A DNA stretch of 64,000 nucleotides from Neoechinorhynchus agilis (taxonomy: Eukaryota > Acanthocephala): the NCBI GenBank assembly GCA_051530055.1, contig CM121342.1, positions 806,001 to 870,000 of the forward strand, in the 5' to 3' direction. The notes beneath the pieces were generated by a model. The model was not told the origin of the DNA. It was given only the letters and a program-made list of their open reading frames with translations, and did not search any database. Positions 1 to 9,714 of this stretch are shown here, piece by piece. Each line of letters starts with the position of its first letter. Within the stretch, counting starts at the first letter, position 1. The position numbers and the translations under genes were made by a program.

Positions 1-239
1 GGTTCATATTTTCGTCTTCAAGTTCTTGTTCCAAAAGAGGACTTCATTACCAGACTCAAGAAAAACAACACTTTCAGGCATTCCTGATAAAAAAAGGCCA
101 TGCAAACTAAGATCAATTTACTGCTATCATTTTTCAAAGTAGTGTATAAAAGCCTTTTCTGCGAACTTCTCAATGAACACGACGTCATGTTTGATGGCTT
201 ATAACTGGAAACCACATTCCTTATGTTCATTCTCCTTCA

Positions 240-530
240 GAGCTATCTAGCGATGACTTTCTTGAAATTAAAAAGCAGAACGGATTCACTCTAATTAAAT
301 ACATTTCTAAAGGACATTGGTCGTCATATTCCCTGTTGGTTAAAGTTCTCATCGGTATATATGCCTTAATACTTGGTCTATTGGGATTCGCTCTTTTTGG
401 TGCTTTAGGGATTTCTTACTTCCTCAACGGGCGAAATGTCTGTTCCTGGACAACATTGACAAGCATTGCTAAAAAACAGTACAGTTTATGCATCGAACAT
501 TATTCAGTAGTTCAAATAAAAGATCATTAG
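240..530 (+). CDS. Partial exon of an unrecognised membrane protein
   Basis: An open frame starts just after a good splice acceptor (pyrimidine stretch then CAG at about 225-239) and runs to a stop at 528-530. It encodes a soluble stretch followed by a strongly hydrophobic segment (from VLIGIYALILGLLGFALF onward), which looks like one membrane span, then a short tail with two cysteines. The last codons lie inside the left arm of the inverted duplication, so the true 3' end of this gene may have been replaced there. I do not recognise the family and cannot place the upstream exons in bases 1-239. Confidence 0.35.
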   Translation, partial: ELSSDDFLEIKKQNGFTLIKYISKGHWSSYSLLVKVLIGIYALILGLLGFALFGALGISYFLNGRNVCSWTTLTSIAKKQYSLCIEHYSVVQIKDH

Positions 531-922
531 AGAATCTCATTTCCGTGCAATATTTTGTGTGACTCTACTCCGTTACCAAAAGGGTAAACTTAAATTGTTA
601 GATATTAAACTATGCCGAGTTCATATGATCTTGATAAAGTGTTGAGTTACACTTTTGAAAATGGAACTTATCCAAGCATTGCTGACATAGTTTAAGAATA
701 GTTTCAAAATGCCAGAGAATGCAAGATCATTTTATACAGTTTGAGAAGATAATTAGAATTTGTCGTGTATTTTTTAGGAAATGAGAAACGTGGTGATGCA
801 GCTTAAAATTCTTTATACTTTGATTTTTACTCTGTTTTTAAATCTTAACACACTGAACAAAAAATTAAAATGCGAAACCAAAAAATTAATTTGGACGATA
901 ACACTTGCACTCAGATTCAAAC

Positions 923-1032
923 CTGATCGATAATTGATAAATTCACTGGCATTTCCATCGATTCCAACTGCGACTGGTCCAAATTGAAGCGCCTCCATTA
1001 TCTTCCTTTCTTGATTGCAGCTCATAAAGCGT
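923..1032 (-). pseudogene. Cathepsin-L-like exon, orphaned duplicate
   Basis: On the minus strand this encodes the segment around FGPVAVGIDG of papain-family cysteine proteases, which lies between the catalytic Cys and His regions, and ends at a GT donor after the codons for YRSG. It is the inverted copy of the exon at 49437-49539. The following intron is present down to about base 506, but the acceptor and the His- and Asn-bearing exons are absent here, because the inverted duplication ends about 8 bp before that acceptor. It cannot encode a working protease. Confidence 0.65.
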
Positions 1033-1456
1033 ATAAAAAATTTCCCTCAGCTGCTCAACAATATTTCATTTTTGTATGGTGCGCCAGATGAACTTCTCTC
1101 CATAGGACGCGTACGCTCGCCACTCATTATTCTAACATACAACGAGGGCACTCACCGAAAACAAAGATTCAAACTGCCAGAGAACATAGCACGCACTAAT
1201 CGCCGAGTGATCCATAAAGGATAAGCTTTTACCATCTTTTTAATATATTCTGTCGAGATCGCTGTCCAAAATCGCTTAATTTCCAGGCTGGAATCTGTCA
1301 TGAACGGCCGAATTCTGTCCCTTTTATTCAAGCGCGATTTAATTCACAGCTGATTTTCCCCCTCTCACCGAATGCCTCAATAAAATTTTCATCAAACAAT
1401 CAAAACGCCTCTAAGCCCTACCACCACAATTTTTTATGAGATTTTATTCACTTTTT
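1033..1456 (+). mobile_element. Arm-specific insert with a LINE fragment
   Basis: This block interrupts the left arm and is not in the right arm. About 1350-1432 matches the LINE copy at about 20300-20390 in the same orientation. The rest has a 69-codon open frame (1015-1224) that I do not recognise. Confidence 0.6.
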
Positions 1457-2475
1457 TCGCGACCACACTCGCTGCGTTTCCTCTTTGGATCGCGAGATAT
1501 TTCAAGGGCCTTTCTATTGCACTCAATGTATAACTGTCATAGAATTGTAGTGTAAATTAATCGAAGGGTGAAGAGAGTGGTCAGCTACTTTCAAGCGCTC
1601 TCCCCTTCCTGTAGCTTAGCTTCACTGCCTTCATCGAACCAACGAAAATACGTTCGATCGTCAGTTGACTGTTCTAAAAAATATCTTTGTAGAAGTTTTT
1701 ATCTAGATGAATTACCAAGTTGGCCATCAGTTCAATAAGCTTAGAAATTAGAGCTGTTCCCGCAAAGGTGCAATATATCACTCCGTCTTGAGTTTGATAT
1801 TTGTTACTCTACTTTTTTTTAAGATTCTTGGTATCCTTAAAGTAATATAAATGATTGCTTAGCGCTTTTAAATTTTGGTACTTATTAGTTCCGGAAATGA
1901 GGGAAGAGACTTGGTGTTCAATTTTTATTATTTAAAGAATATGTTATTTTATATCCCGCTAGCCATTTACATTTTATTAATTGTTGAAGTGATCATCCTC
2001 ATGAGGGATTCGCATGAAATCACTTGATAACCTGAACCATACGGTTGTCAGCTTTTATTTCCGTCCGGATCCTCAGATACCTCCAGGGAGGAGACTCACC
2101 TGTAAGTTTCCACCCTTTAACGGTATTTCGTTCCTTTTGGTTATGAGTCATCGGCGATAATGAGTTCCGAACTCTTTTAACCATTAAACAGAGATTCTGG
2201 GCCCAAGTCTACTAAACCACTTCGACACAACTACATAATGTACAAACTCTGCCAGTTTTAGGTTGGGGCTTTCTCCTTACGCTCATGTGTTCATTTGTTG
2301 CATTTATTGATGTCAATAAAAAACTCGTGACTCTTTCACTGGTTTTTTCGAAGTCATTAGATTGATTAGGCGTATTTATCAATGTGGATTCTTGTTTGCG
2401 TGCACCACTGAGTGTATAAAGTTCGATCGTCTAGGTGTTATCGAGAGTACAAACTCCCATTCCCCTTGAACTACA

Positions 2476-3173
2476 ATGAATTTCGCTGCTCTTTTACTGA
2501 TCACTACTGCCTTGCGCACCGATATTGAAATCGAGGGTGCTGAGAGTTCTGGAATCAGAGATCACATTCCTAATACCGTCCATGAAATTATAAACGCATT
2601 AAAGACCTTCTCCCAGCAAATTAGTAAGTTTAAAATACACAAATAGTTATGTTTGATTTTTGCTTTATAGTCGATCGCGGTTTCCAACGAGTGAAGTTGG
2701 GGATCTATAGTTTATGGATTAGAACACAAGAAAATAAATACCAGAGAAATATGCGCTTGATCGAAGATGCGGACAGTGAGATCACCACCACCACGGAGAT
2801 TATTTCGGATGATATAGAGTGCCAGAATTACATTACTTTCATCCTCTTATGGCTTCAAAGTTGCGTTTTACTTTACCTTTTGATAATCGTAATTTTGGTT
2901 CTGCATTTTAAAAGGTCATATTATCCTTTCAAATCTGTAAGTTTTCATTAAAACTTTTTCCTTAGACTTGGACGGCGACCAATCGATGTTGAGGCAGAAG
3001 ACGGTAAGGATATTAAAGAAAATCCGAAACTCGAAGATTCAGTGGACGATGAAAATCAAACTGTTCGTGCATCGAATATTTACTGTGAATTGAACCAAGA
3101 CAGTGGAAAATCGCAAACTGAGATATTAGAAGATAAGAATTGGGGTAGTTGTTCAATTCAAATCTTACAATAG
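2476..3173 (+). CDS. Small single-pass membrane protein (left-arm copy)
   Basis: Three exons join in frame: 2476-2623, 2671-2936 and 2994-3173, giving about 197 residues. The introns are 47 and 57 nt with GT..AG ends; a nearer AG at 2964-2965 would break the frame. The product begins with a signal-peptide-like MNFAALLLITTALRT, has an acidic luminal part with a Thr run, a single span (ITFILLWLQSCVLLYLLIIV onward) and a charged acidic cytoplasmic tail. This predicts a type I membrane protein. A near-identical copy lies inverted at 47193-47890. I know no family for it; function is unknown. The start is the first ATG after a short leader and is followed directly by the hydrophobic stretch. Confidence 0.78.
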
Positions 3174-3579
3174 CGGTAGAATCATGGTTTTTAGAATTAA
3201 ATATTGCATTAAAATCGTTGGTGTGCTGAGTGGAAAGTTTAATTTTATGCGCAGTTACGCTTCAATAAAGTTTTGGTCTTCACATAAACATACCCGCAAA
3301 AACCAAATTAAAATATCACCGGGAATTGTCGTCGGGGTGAATTTGATACTAATAGCGCATAATTCATTTGGTCAATCCTTCTTCATTAGTAGCTCCGTAT
3401 CCACTCTTATCTCTTTATTGTTCAGATTGTTAGCCACTACATAGCCTGGACCTTTGTTCAATAACGTTATCTCTTCTGGTCTGAAAATGACTCGAGTAGT
3501 TGACGAAATATTCTCTCCTCTCAGTCTGTTTGGGTCTCAACCGTTCTAATTTCTTTTGGTCTTGCTTTGATTTTATAAG

Positions 3580-3920
3580 TCTCTATCCTAATGCGTGTGT
3601 TAACGTAATCATTTAGTCACATGATGTCCTTTGAATTAAGGGTATTGATGAGATGTTCCCATATTTTTAGCGATGATTGTTTTAGATTACCTATATAAAA
3701 TCCCATGCATGGAAACGATGCAAGGATTGTCCAAAAGAATAGCACAACACAAACAGGCGTGCAGGAGGTTTGATGGTTCCTCAGCGATCTCCAATCATCA
3801 GGAGAAGGAGTTGATTGAGGTGCTCCAAAACCATCTCTGTGTCGCGAATATTCACAATATAGGGATTCACTGAATCTCAATCCATGAAGTTGTCTTTTCA
3901 TCGATAAGGCTGCCTCGGTT
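3580..3920 (+). mobile_element. Penelope-like element fragment (GIY-YIG region)
   Basis: The plus-strand frame at about 3673-3873 contains IAQHKQACRRFDGSSAISNH, which matches the C-terminal GIY-YIG endonuclease part of PLEs also seen at 7040-7130 and, on the minus strand, near 14500-14620. Only this short piece is recognisable. Confidence 0.6.
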
Positions 3921-4540
3921 GACAAATCAAGTCTTTCTTTTTATAAAAGAGGATTTAATATCAAATTTCAAGGAATTCCCTTCCTGTAAAATTCTTGTCA
4001 GTGACATATTGCGATTTTCACCAATTGTTCGAAAATATAAGCATAATTTTTCAGCAGCAAAAGTATTGCCTTTTGTCTTACAACGTTTATATCATGGAAT
4101 TTGGTTATCCAAACTCAACAAATTCCATATCATTAAACTAAAACCTCGAATGTATGCTAAATTCGCCCAATTTTCTCATTTCACCTTAGATAATTCAGTC
4201 TTTTTTGATTTGTTTACAACTTCGAATTAAAAACAAACACTGTAAAGTTTGACTGAGTTGCTAAGGAAGTGTAATAAAATTTTGCACCCTGTCCACTGTT
4301 GTGTCAGACTACACTCAAAAAAATGCCATTTTTCTTTGTTCGTACAATTGTTAAAACACTTTTAATAGAATTGAAAAGTCGGCTATTAAATGCATAAAAG
4401 TATCTCTTGTGATATAACAGTAACAGCTTTTTGCAGTCTATTTTCCAATTCTGCAATGTTTTGCCGGCGAACCCACACAAGTGTCCTTTATCGTTCAACT
4501 CTCGTGAATTGTGGCTACTTGATAGTTTGTTTAAACTTTT
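3919..4540 (+). other. AT-rich stretch with an unrecognised open frame
   Basis: A 103-codon frame (3919-4230) rich in Phe, Lys and Leu has no domain I know. Its composition resembles the AT-rich reverse-transcriptase relic at 7340-8520, so it may be element-derived. Nothing else is supportable up to 4540. Confidence 0.2.
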
Positions 4541-4546
4541 TGTTTC

Positions 4547-5710
4547 TTGAATGATATTCTTATTTTAAAGGTATCCGCAACGGCTATATTATCGATTTCC
4601 ATATGGGTATTTATGAAACCGTCATCGTATTCACTGAGGGCAATCAGCGCTATTACTGCTGTTCTAAGCCTTTTTCCTTTAATGGCTTCGCTTGCTGGAC
4701 TAGCCGCTCTTGTGGCTATTTACCGGCTAAAAGCGGACGATTTATGCCAAATGCTCATTAGAATTGTATATACCAAAGTACCTTTTTCTATGAAGCCCAA
4801 GGTGTTCGGTGCGTCAATGAATTTGTATTGATTAAAAAATTTCGATACATTTTATCGCTTTTTTCCATTTATTGGGATTACGTGTCTCCTAAAATTATGG
4901 ATTAAGCTAATGTGACTGCTCGTTCCAAATTGAACATACGAGTTGGCTGTACTTTGATTCCTATTTTTAATGCAAACGGATTATTCCAATTCGACCATTT
5001 CAATTCCGATGGTTATAAGCGATCTGCTTCTCATGTGCACAAAAGCTACGATGATGACCCGAGCAGCTAAAAGCGCTACTTTTTTTATGATAAACGACTG
5101 AATAACGTTTTTTTAGTATGTGGGAATTATTATTTTGGCGGAAATATTCGGTCTGGCGTGTGGGATATCTTCATTGAGCATGAGATGTGAGTCAATATAG
5201 TCTGAAAGCAAAATCATCTACCATACCTTCGAATATTTAGCAGCAAGCGCTGATTTTACGTCCAATGAAACAATCGGCAGCTATTCTGTAAAACAATTAA
5301 ACGACATTTGCCAACTCAAGGTAAAATCATCTTCACATGGTATCGTCTGTCTTGTTCTGAGCTTCTCTTACGTATGTTGCTATTTTGTAAGGGAAGATTT
5401 CAATTCTTCGATTTTCTGACCAGAATGCTGGTATATTTCTTGGATTCTTGCTTGCAAAGGAATTTGATATGCGGGCAATGAAGACGAACTTCCACGAGAT
5501 GAAAGGGCAACCAGAAAGCATTAAAGGCTCTGTTCGAATGGATACTAAATTCTAAAAATCTGTCTGCAAAAAAAGAACTCTACTTTGATAATGTTGAGAT
5601 ATGAGTTCAAACGTTCTTTGATTCATAGCAAAATATTGAATTTTCTGAAGCTGCAGATTGTAAAACGATATTGTGAATACCAAATTGGACGATTCGCTAA
5701 ATAAAATTAA
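4547..5710 (+). CDS. Exon pieces of a multi-pass membrane protein
   Basis: The frame at 4547-4831 encodes two hydrophobic segments (VSATAILSISIWVFM and AISAITAVLSLFPLMASLAG onward). After an acceptor at about 5115-5117 a further exon encodes YVGIIILAEIFGLACGISSL, then a hydrophilic part that reaches a GT donor near 5320. The order of spans before a hydrophilic loop is reminiscent of tetraspanins, but I see no CCG motif, so the family is not established. An AATAAA lies at about 5700. The first exon and the last exon are not resolved. Confidence 0.3.
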
Positions 5711-5776
5711 TAAAGATATAATAATGTCTATGTCAGTTTTAATACCTCATGAATCCCACGGATATATAGATATATT

Positions 5777-7331
5777 GGACTTGTGGTGAACATAATCCCG
5801 GGCGTAACCTAATCTATTTAAGTGAAATATTTCGCGAGGTAACCTCGCCTCATATTTAAAAAGTTGTTACATTTTATGTATTCTATTGCTCTGATTCGCG
5901 GGATCGCTATACCCCAAGTTCGGAGGCCATTTAGCCGCTCGCACCCTCAGCGCTTGCGTTTTCCATTGATTTTTTACGTCGCTGGATAGTAATTTTAAGC
6001 TAAAATTAGCTTTGTTTATTTCCATTGTGTTGGACACAGCCCGAAGATTCACAAGCCCATCCTTCAATACCATCCCATTAAAACCAGTTATATGTGTTTT
6101 AATCATCGCCTAATCCAAAAGGATCAGTGTTTTATTAACATTAATTTTAACAACTTCCGCTTTGCGAATGAGACCAAGGAAGTTAACGTTAAACTCTACA
6201 GAATGTTTACGGCCGATGTGAACGTTCTGTTAACCAATGTCCCTTTGACCAAAACGATTGAATTATTTGCTATCTTACTAAGCATTGCAGCGAACAACGT
6301 TTGGACCTCGGTACCCGGGTTTTCCCTAATCCAGTGGTGCACGAGTATAACTTTCTTTGAATTTGAGGGTTATTTCTAAGATTTGTAGCCATGGGCTCGC
6401 CGCTTGCTCCGACCTTGGACGGCATCTACATGCACGATTATGAGTCCATTTTCTTGGAACTTCATAGTCGTGTAAAATAACACATACAGCGCACAGTCAA
6501 TCGAGAGAGAATGACAATGGTGAGATTTCGTTTCTGGACTTTCTGCTTAATCTTCCAATGCAAGGAAAATTAACCACTGCTTTAATTCGTAAGCCAAACG
6601 TGCCATGGGGACCACCAAAGTGGTCTAATTATCCATCGGTGAGACATAATATCTGTACGGTCACTTCGTATTTCAGAAGAGACTCCCTGACCTCGTCCAC
6701 TCGAGTTACGTGGAGTAAGGAAAGGGACAAAATAGTCAAGTTGAAAATGACGGGATATCTCATTGGATAATAGGTCGTTGAATAAAAAGCTGTAACCACC
6801 GACCACAAAACAAAACAAATCGTCTGGAGAATCTGTATGCTTCATAAGAATGCATTTCATCAATTATGAGAATAATCATATGATTTACTCCATTATGAGT
6901 AAGAAGACTGGAATTCGACTCTATAATAATAAAGGAATCGTCCTTAGAAACACATGCAAGAGGAAAGGTAATACTGAGCCGACTCATGGGATCTACAGAA
7001 TGCACTGTGAACAGTGTGATAGAGTGAATTTCGAGCGAACGATGCAAGACATTAAGAAGAGAATCGCCCAACATTGGCAAGCTTACAGTCAATTAGAGCA
7101 TTTCTCGGCCATTTCGAATCATCAAGAGACTTTTCAACACCGTGCTGATTTTGGTGGCACTTTTCTTTGACTTGTGGTGAACATAATTACCCGGTTAAAA
7201 ATCATTTTATTTTTCTGAAATATTTCGCGAGGAAACCTCGCCTTATCAATCACTGCTTGTAGGTTTCCTCGCGAAACGTTTCAGAACAATAAAATGATTT
7301 TTAACCGCGGTTATCTTCACCACAAGTCAAA
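5777..7331 (+). mobile_element. Penelope-like retroelement with flanking termini
   Basis: The element is bounded by related sequences that start CTTGTGGTGAACATAAT (about 5780 and 7170); the second is followed by its own inverted copy up to 7331. The plus strand shows PLE reverse-transcriptase landmarks: LLTNVPLTKTIELF near 6230-6270, AMGSPLAPTLDGIYMHDYES near 6391-6450, ISFLDFLLN with a RKP motif near 6520-6600, then a GIY-YIG endonuclease domain (GIYRMHCEQC and the following H..A...SAISNH block, about 6985-7130). The 5' half of the reverse transcriptase is short or missing. The coding region is not intact. Confidence 0.85.
7166..7331. repeat. Palindromic Penelope terminal repeat
   Basis: Two arms of about 75 bp (7168-7240 and 7258-7330) are inverted copies with roughly 90 per cent identity around a short spacer. 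Each contains the core TTTCGCGAGGAAACCT. The left arm is also a direct relative of 5777-5865 at the element's 5' end, the arrangement known for PLE terminal repeats. Confidence 0.85.
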
Positions 7332-7339
7332 ATTTCGCC

Positions 7340-8520
7340 TTTGTTGACCACAGAGGAATATTCCTCTTTGTCAATATGCTTTGCTCTATCACAACTCAAA
7401 CAGAATTATATAATTGGTTTTTCAGGTGGCTTACAATCTTCTACTTTAAAGAAATGGAATCTTAAACTGCTCATGCAAGAAAAGAGTAATGCTTACACAT
7501 ATCAGATTTCATCAATTCTCAATCCTTTTTACAGTCAATTTCCTATATTAGGAATGCACTTAACCATTGCCAACTTTTACGTTGTTCCTAGAAAAATATC
7601 TATATTTATAAGATTAGATGTACACAGGATCCTGATTTGGAATCCAGACTTAGTTGGCGGAGAATTCAACTCAAATTTTTTATCAGCATTTTACAAGCTA
7701 TTCAAATATCATAATCCTTTATTACCGAAATTTTGCTGCTGTTCATCATTACCGATAAAATTTACATTAATTCTTCGATGGTATATTTATTAAGAAATCG
7801 ATTTAATTAACTTTATCCCCAGGCAATTTCTATTTCAGTTAGACCTTAATAAGGCTTTTGACTGTGTTAATCGAGACGCCATATATGAATCTTTAAACTT
7901 TTTTAAAATCCCAATTAATTTAATCTATAAATTCAATAACTTAATTGAAACTAAATCATTTTATTACGAAGTTGACCATGATCGTACTTGCTTCTATTCT
8001 AAGTATAGTGCCCCACAGGGTTCACCATTATCACCTACTCTCTTTTTATGCGTAATGATTTACATATTTAAAGTCAAATTACCCAAATCAATGAATATTT
8101 TAACTCTTGTATATGTGGACGATATATTTTTACTCTGCAAACAAAATCGTAGCCTTTTAATCTCTCATGTCTCATCAAATCTATCTAAACTGCAATTTCA
8201 TTTTAAAAAAATCAATCTGTCTAACTTTTAATCCGGTGGAAACAGTGATGATTCTTTTTACGAAATTGGCACACTCCAGATCGCTTTTAAGAAAACCTCA
8301 CATCAAATTTATTTTCACAATACGTTTTGAAAAGAAATAACCTGATTTTAGGAATTTATTTACCACCTTCAAAAATTGCTGATTTGTTAACACATCCCTT
8401 AATTGCTTATTTTACTCTCTCAAATAAATTTAGTAATAAATTGCAAAGATTTTCCGCCAATTTAACATTACCTCCACGACACTCATGTCAGCAGTTTATA
8501 GAATTTTCTTAACTAAGATT
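7340..8520 (+). mobile_element. AT-rich reverse-transcriptase relic
   Basis: Plus-strand translation shows LDLNKAFDCVNR near 7839-7873, APQGSPLSPTLF near 8010-8045 and VYVDDIFLL near 8109-8135, which are reverse-transcriptase motifs 3, 4 and 5 with a YVDD catalytic box. Upstream (7341-7793) and downstream (8327-8512) frames are probably parts of the same protein. It is much more AT-rich than its neighbours. The family is not clear; it is not the PLE that ends at 7331, since that one already has its own reverse transcriptase. Confidence 0.6.
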
Positions 8521-8786
8521 TGTTTTTACTGCTCCAATAGGCATTGCACCATATACATATGGACAAGAACAACTTGTATCTTATTTCATATTCTCTAAGG
8601 GTAATGAAGGAAAGTAGGAGGGAACAAAAGAGATCGCTCAAACTTAGCTTCTACTTTCCTTCAGCCTCTAACTCCTATGCTTATAGATGACAAAAAATGA
8701 AGTGATAGATAGCTATTATCATGTAAAACAGTATGCATGCGTAAATAAATACAAACCATCGATAGAAAGTCCTTCGGGATAATAAA

Positions 8787-9009
8787 ATTACACTTTCGGT
8801 GAGAATAATCCCGGTCATTACATATTTTATTTATTCGAAATATTTCGCGAGGTATCCTCGCCTCTTCAGTCATTGTTAAAGTGTTTTATTCCCACTTAAA
8901 TCGGGAATAAAACACTTTAACAATGACTGAAGAGGCGAGGATACCTCGCGAAATATTTCGAATAAATAAAATATGTAATGACCGGGATTATTCTCACCGA
9001 AAGTGTAAT
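8787..9009. repeat. Perfect 107-bp-arm palindrome (solo PLE terminus)
   Basis: Bases 8787-8893 and 8903-9009 are exact reverse complements around the 9-nt loop at 8894-8902. The arms share GGTGA.AATAATCCCGG and AATATTTCGCGAGG.A.CCTCGCC with the termini of the PLE at 5777-7331, so this is best read as an isolated PLE terminal palindrome. A 14-bp sequence, AATAAATACAAACC, occurs at 8744-8757 and again at 9007-9020, flanking it. Confidence 0.96.
8921..8962 (+). ncRNA. Hammerhead-ribozyme-like core in PLE terminus
   Basis: CTGAAGA (8927-8933) is followed by a perfect 6-bp stem GCGAGG/CCTCGC (8935-8940 with 8944-8949), then GAA (8950-8952) and the self-complementary ATAT (8953-8956) and T. That order (CUGANGA, stem II, GAA, minimal stem III, UH) is the hammerhead layout, and hammerheads are known in PLE terminal repeats. 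One extra G at 8934 and a weak stem I (about three pairs) count against activity. The palindrome gives the same motif on the minus strand (about 8834-8869). Confidence 0.42.
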
Positions 9010-9700
9010 AAATACAAACCTTACGCTGTTTCGACATTGGATGCATTCAATCGATCTATTATAGGCTATAGACTTGCACGTGTAATTAATCTAATTCGAC
9101 TATCTGAATACTTTTAGGGTAAACAAATGAATGCATGGGACCGAAATAGCAATTTGAACAATGGTTTTTAAATTCAATGCTCATCATAAAACTTGTAAGA
9201 AGATAAAAGAAGATTGATAAGTTGATCTAAAAAGGAAATTTAAGGTGGCAACAAACATTATAACCCGCGATTCGGCTACTGGTGCGAAATGTAGCCATGA
9301 AATCCTATGAAAGTTTAAGAACAAATAATATTAAGTTATGGATGTTTGACCCATACTGTGCAGGCGTAATAGATTTTCTGCCATTTATCAGCGATCAGAC
9401 TTGGATATTCGATAGGCAGAATACTCAATATTTTCTTGTGATCCTTACAAACGGATGTTGCACGTAATATATTTAGGCTATGGGGAACAAGCAAGGTATC
9501 TTGTTGATCGCATTAAAAATATTGATATGTACGTAAATGTCGTTTTGACGTCGTCCAAAACTGAACATAAAATTCAAGAGTATCAATTATCGAAAACTTT
9601 CGCTGATCTTTACCATATCATTGGTTTTGAACTTACCAATCCTTTTGTTTAGCGACCGGACGCCAATACAGATAGCATAAAATTTTCACCGAGTCTTGTT
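9010..9700. other. Unassigned stretch with two short open frames
   Basis: Frames at 9282-9467 and 9455-9652 (+) follow one another with a frame change and might be remnants of one coding sequence (the second begins MLHVIYLGYGEQARYLVDRI). I recognise no domain and see no clear splice sites. Confidence 0.25.
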
Positions 9701-9714
9701 ATATTCAATTTTAA

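Larger units (their letters stand above)
506..3316. repeat. Left arm of a large inverted duplication
   Basis: Bases 506-1032 are the reverse complement of 49430-49956 (527 bp each) and 1457-3316 of 47050-48909 (1860 bp each), with only scattered substitutions and no net length change. The stretch 1033-1456 between them has no counterpart in the other arm, which carries 48910-49429 instead. The arm holds a cathepsin-like exon (-), a short LINE tail and a complete small membrane protein gene (+). Confidence 0.95.

Noticed and set aside
2937-2965. 29-nt intron in the small membrane protein gene
   Set aside because: Using the AG at 2964-2965 puts the next exon out of frame; the AG ending at 2993 keeps the frame and gives a 57-nt intron like its neighbours.
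5118-5190. Tetraspanin assignment for the multi-span exons at 4.5-5.3 kb
   Set aside because: The span order fits, but the diagnostic CCG motif and paired cysteines of the large loop are not visible, so I left the family open.
8661-8873. Two identical 29-residue N termini on opposite strands (8661-8873 and 8923-9117)
   Set aside because: They are only the translation of the perfect palindrome's two arms, not genes.
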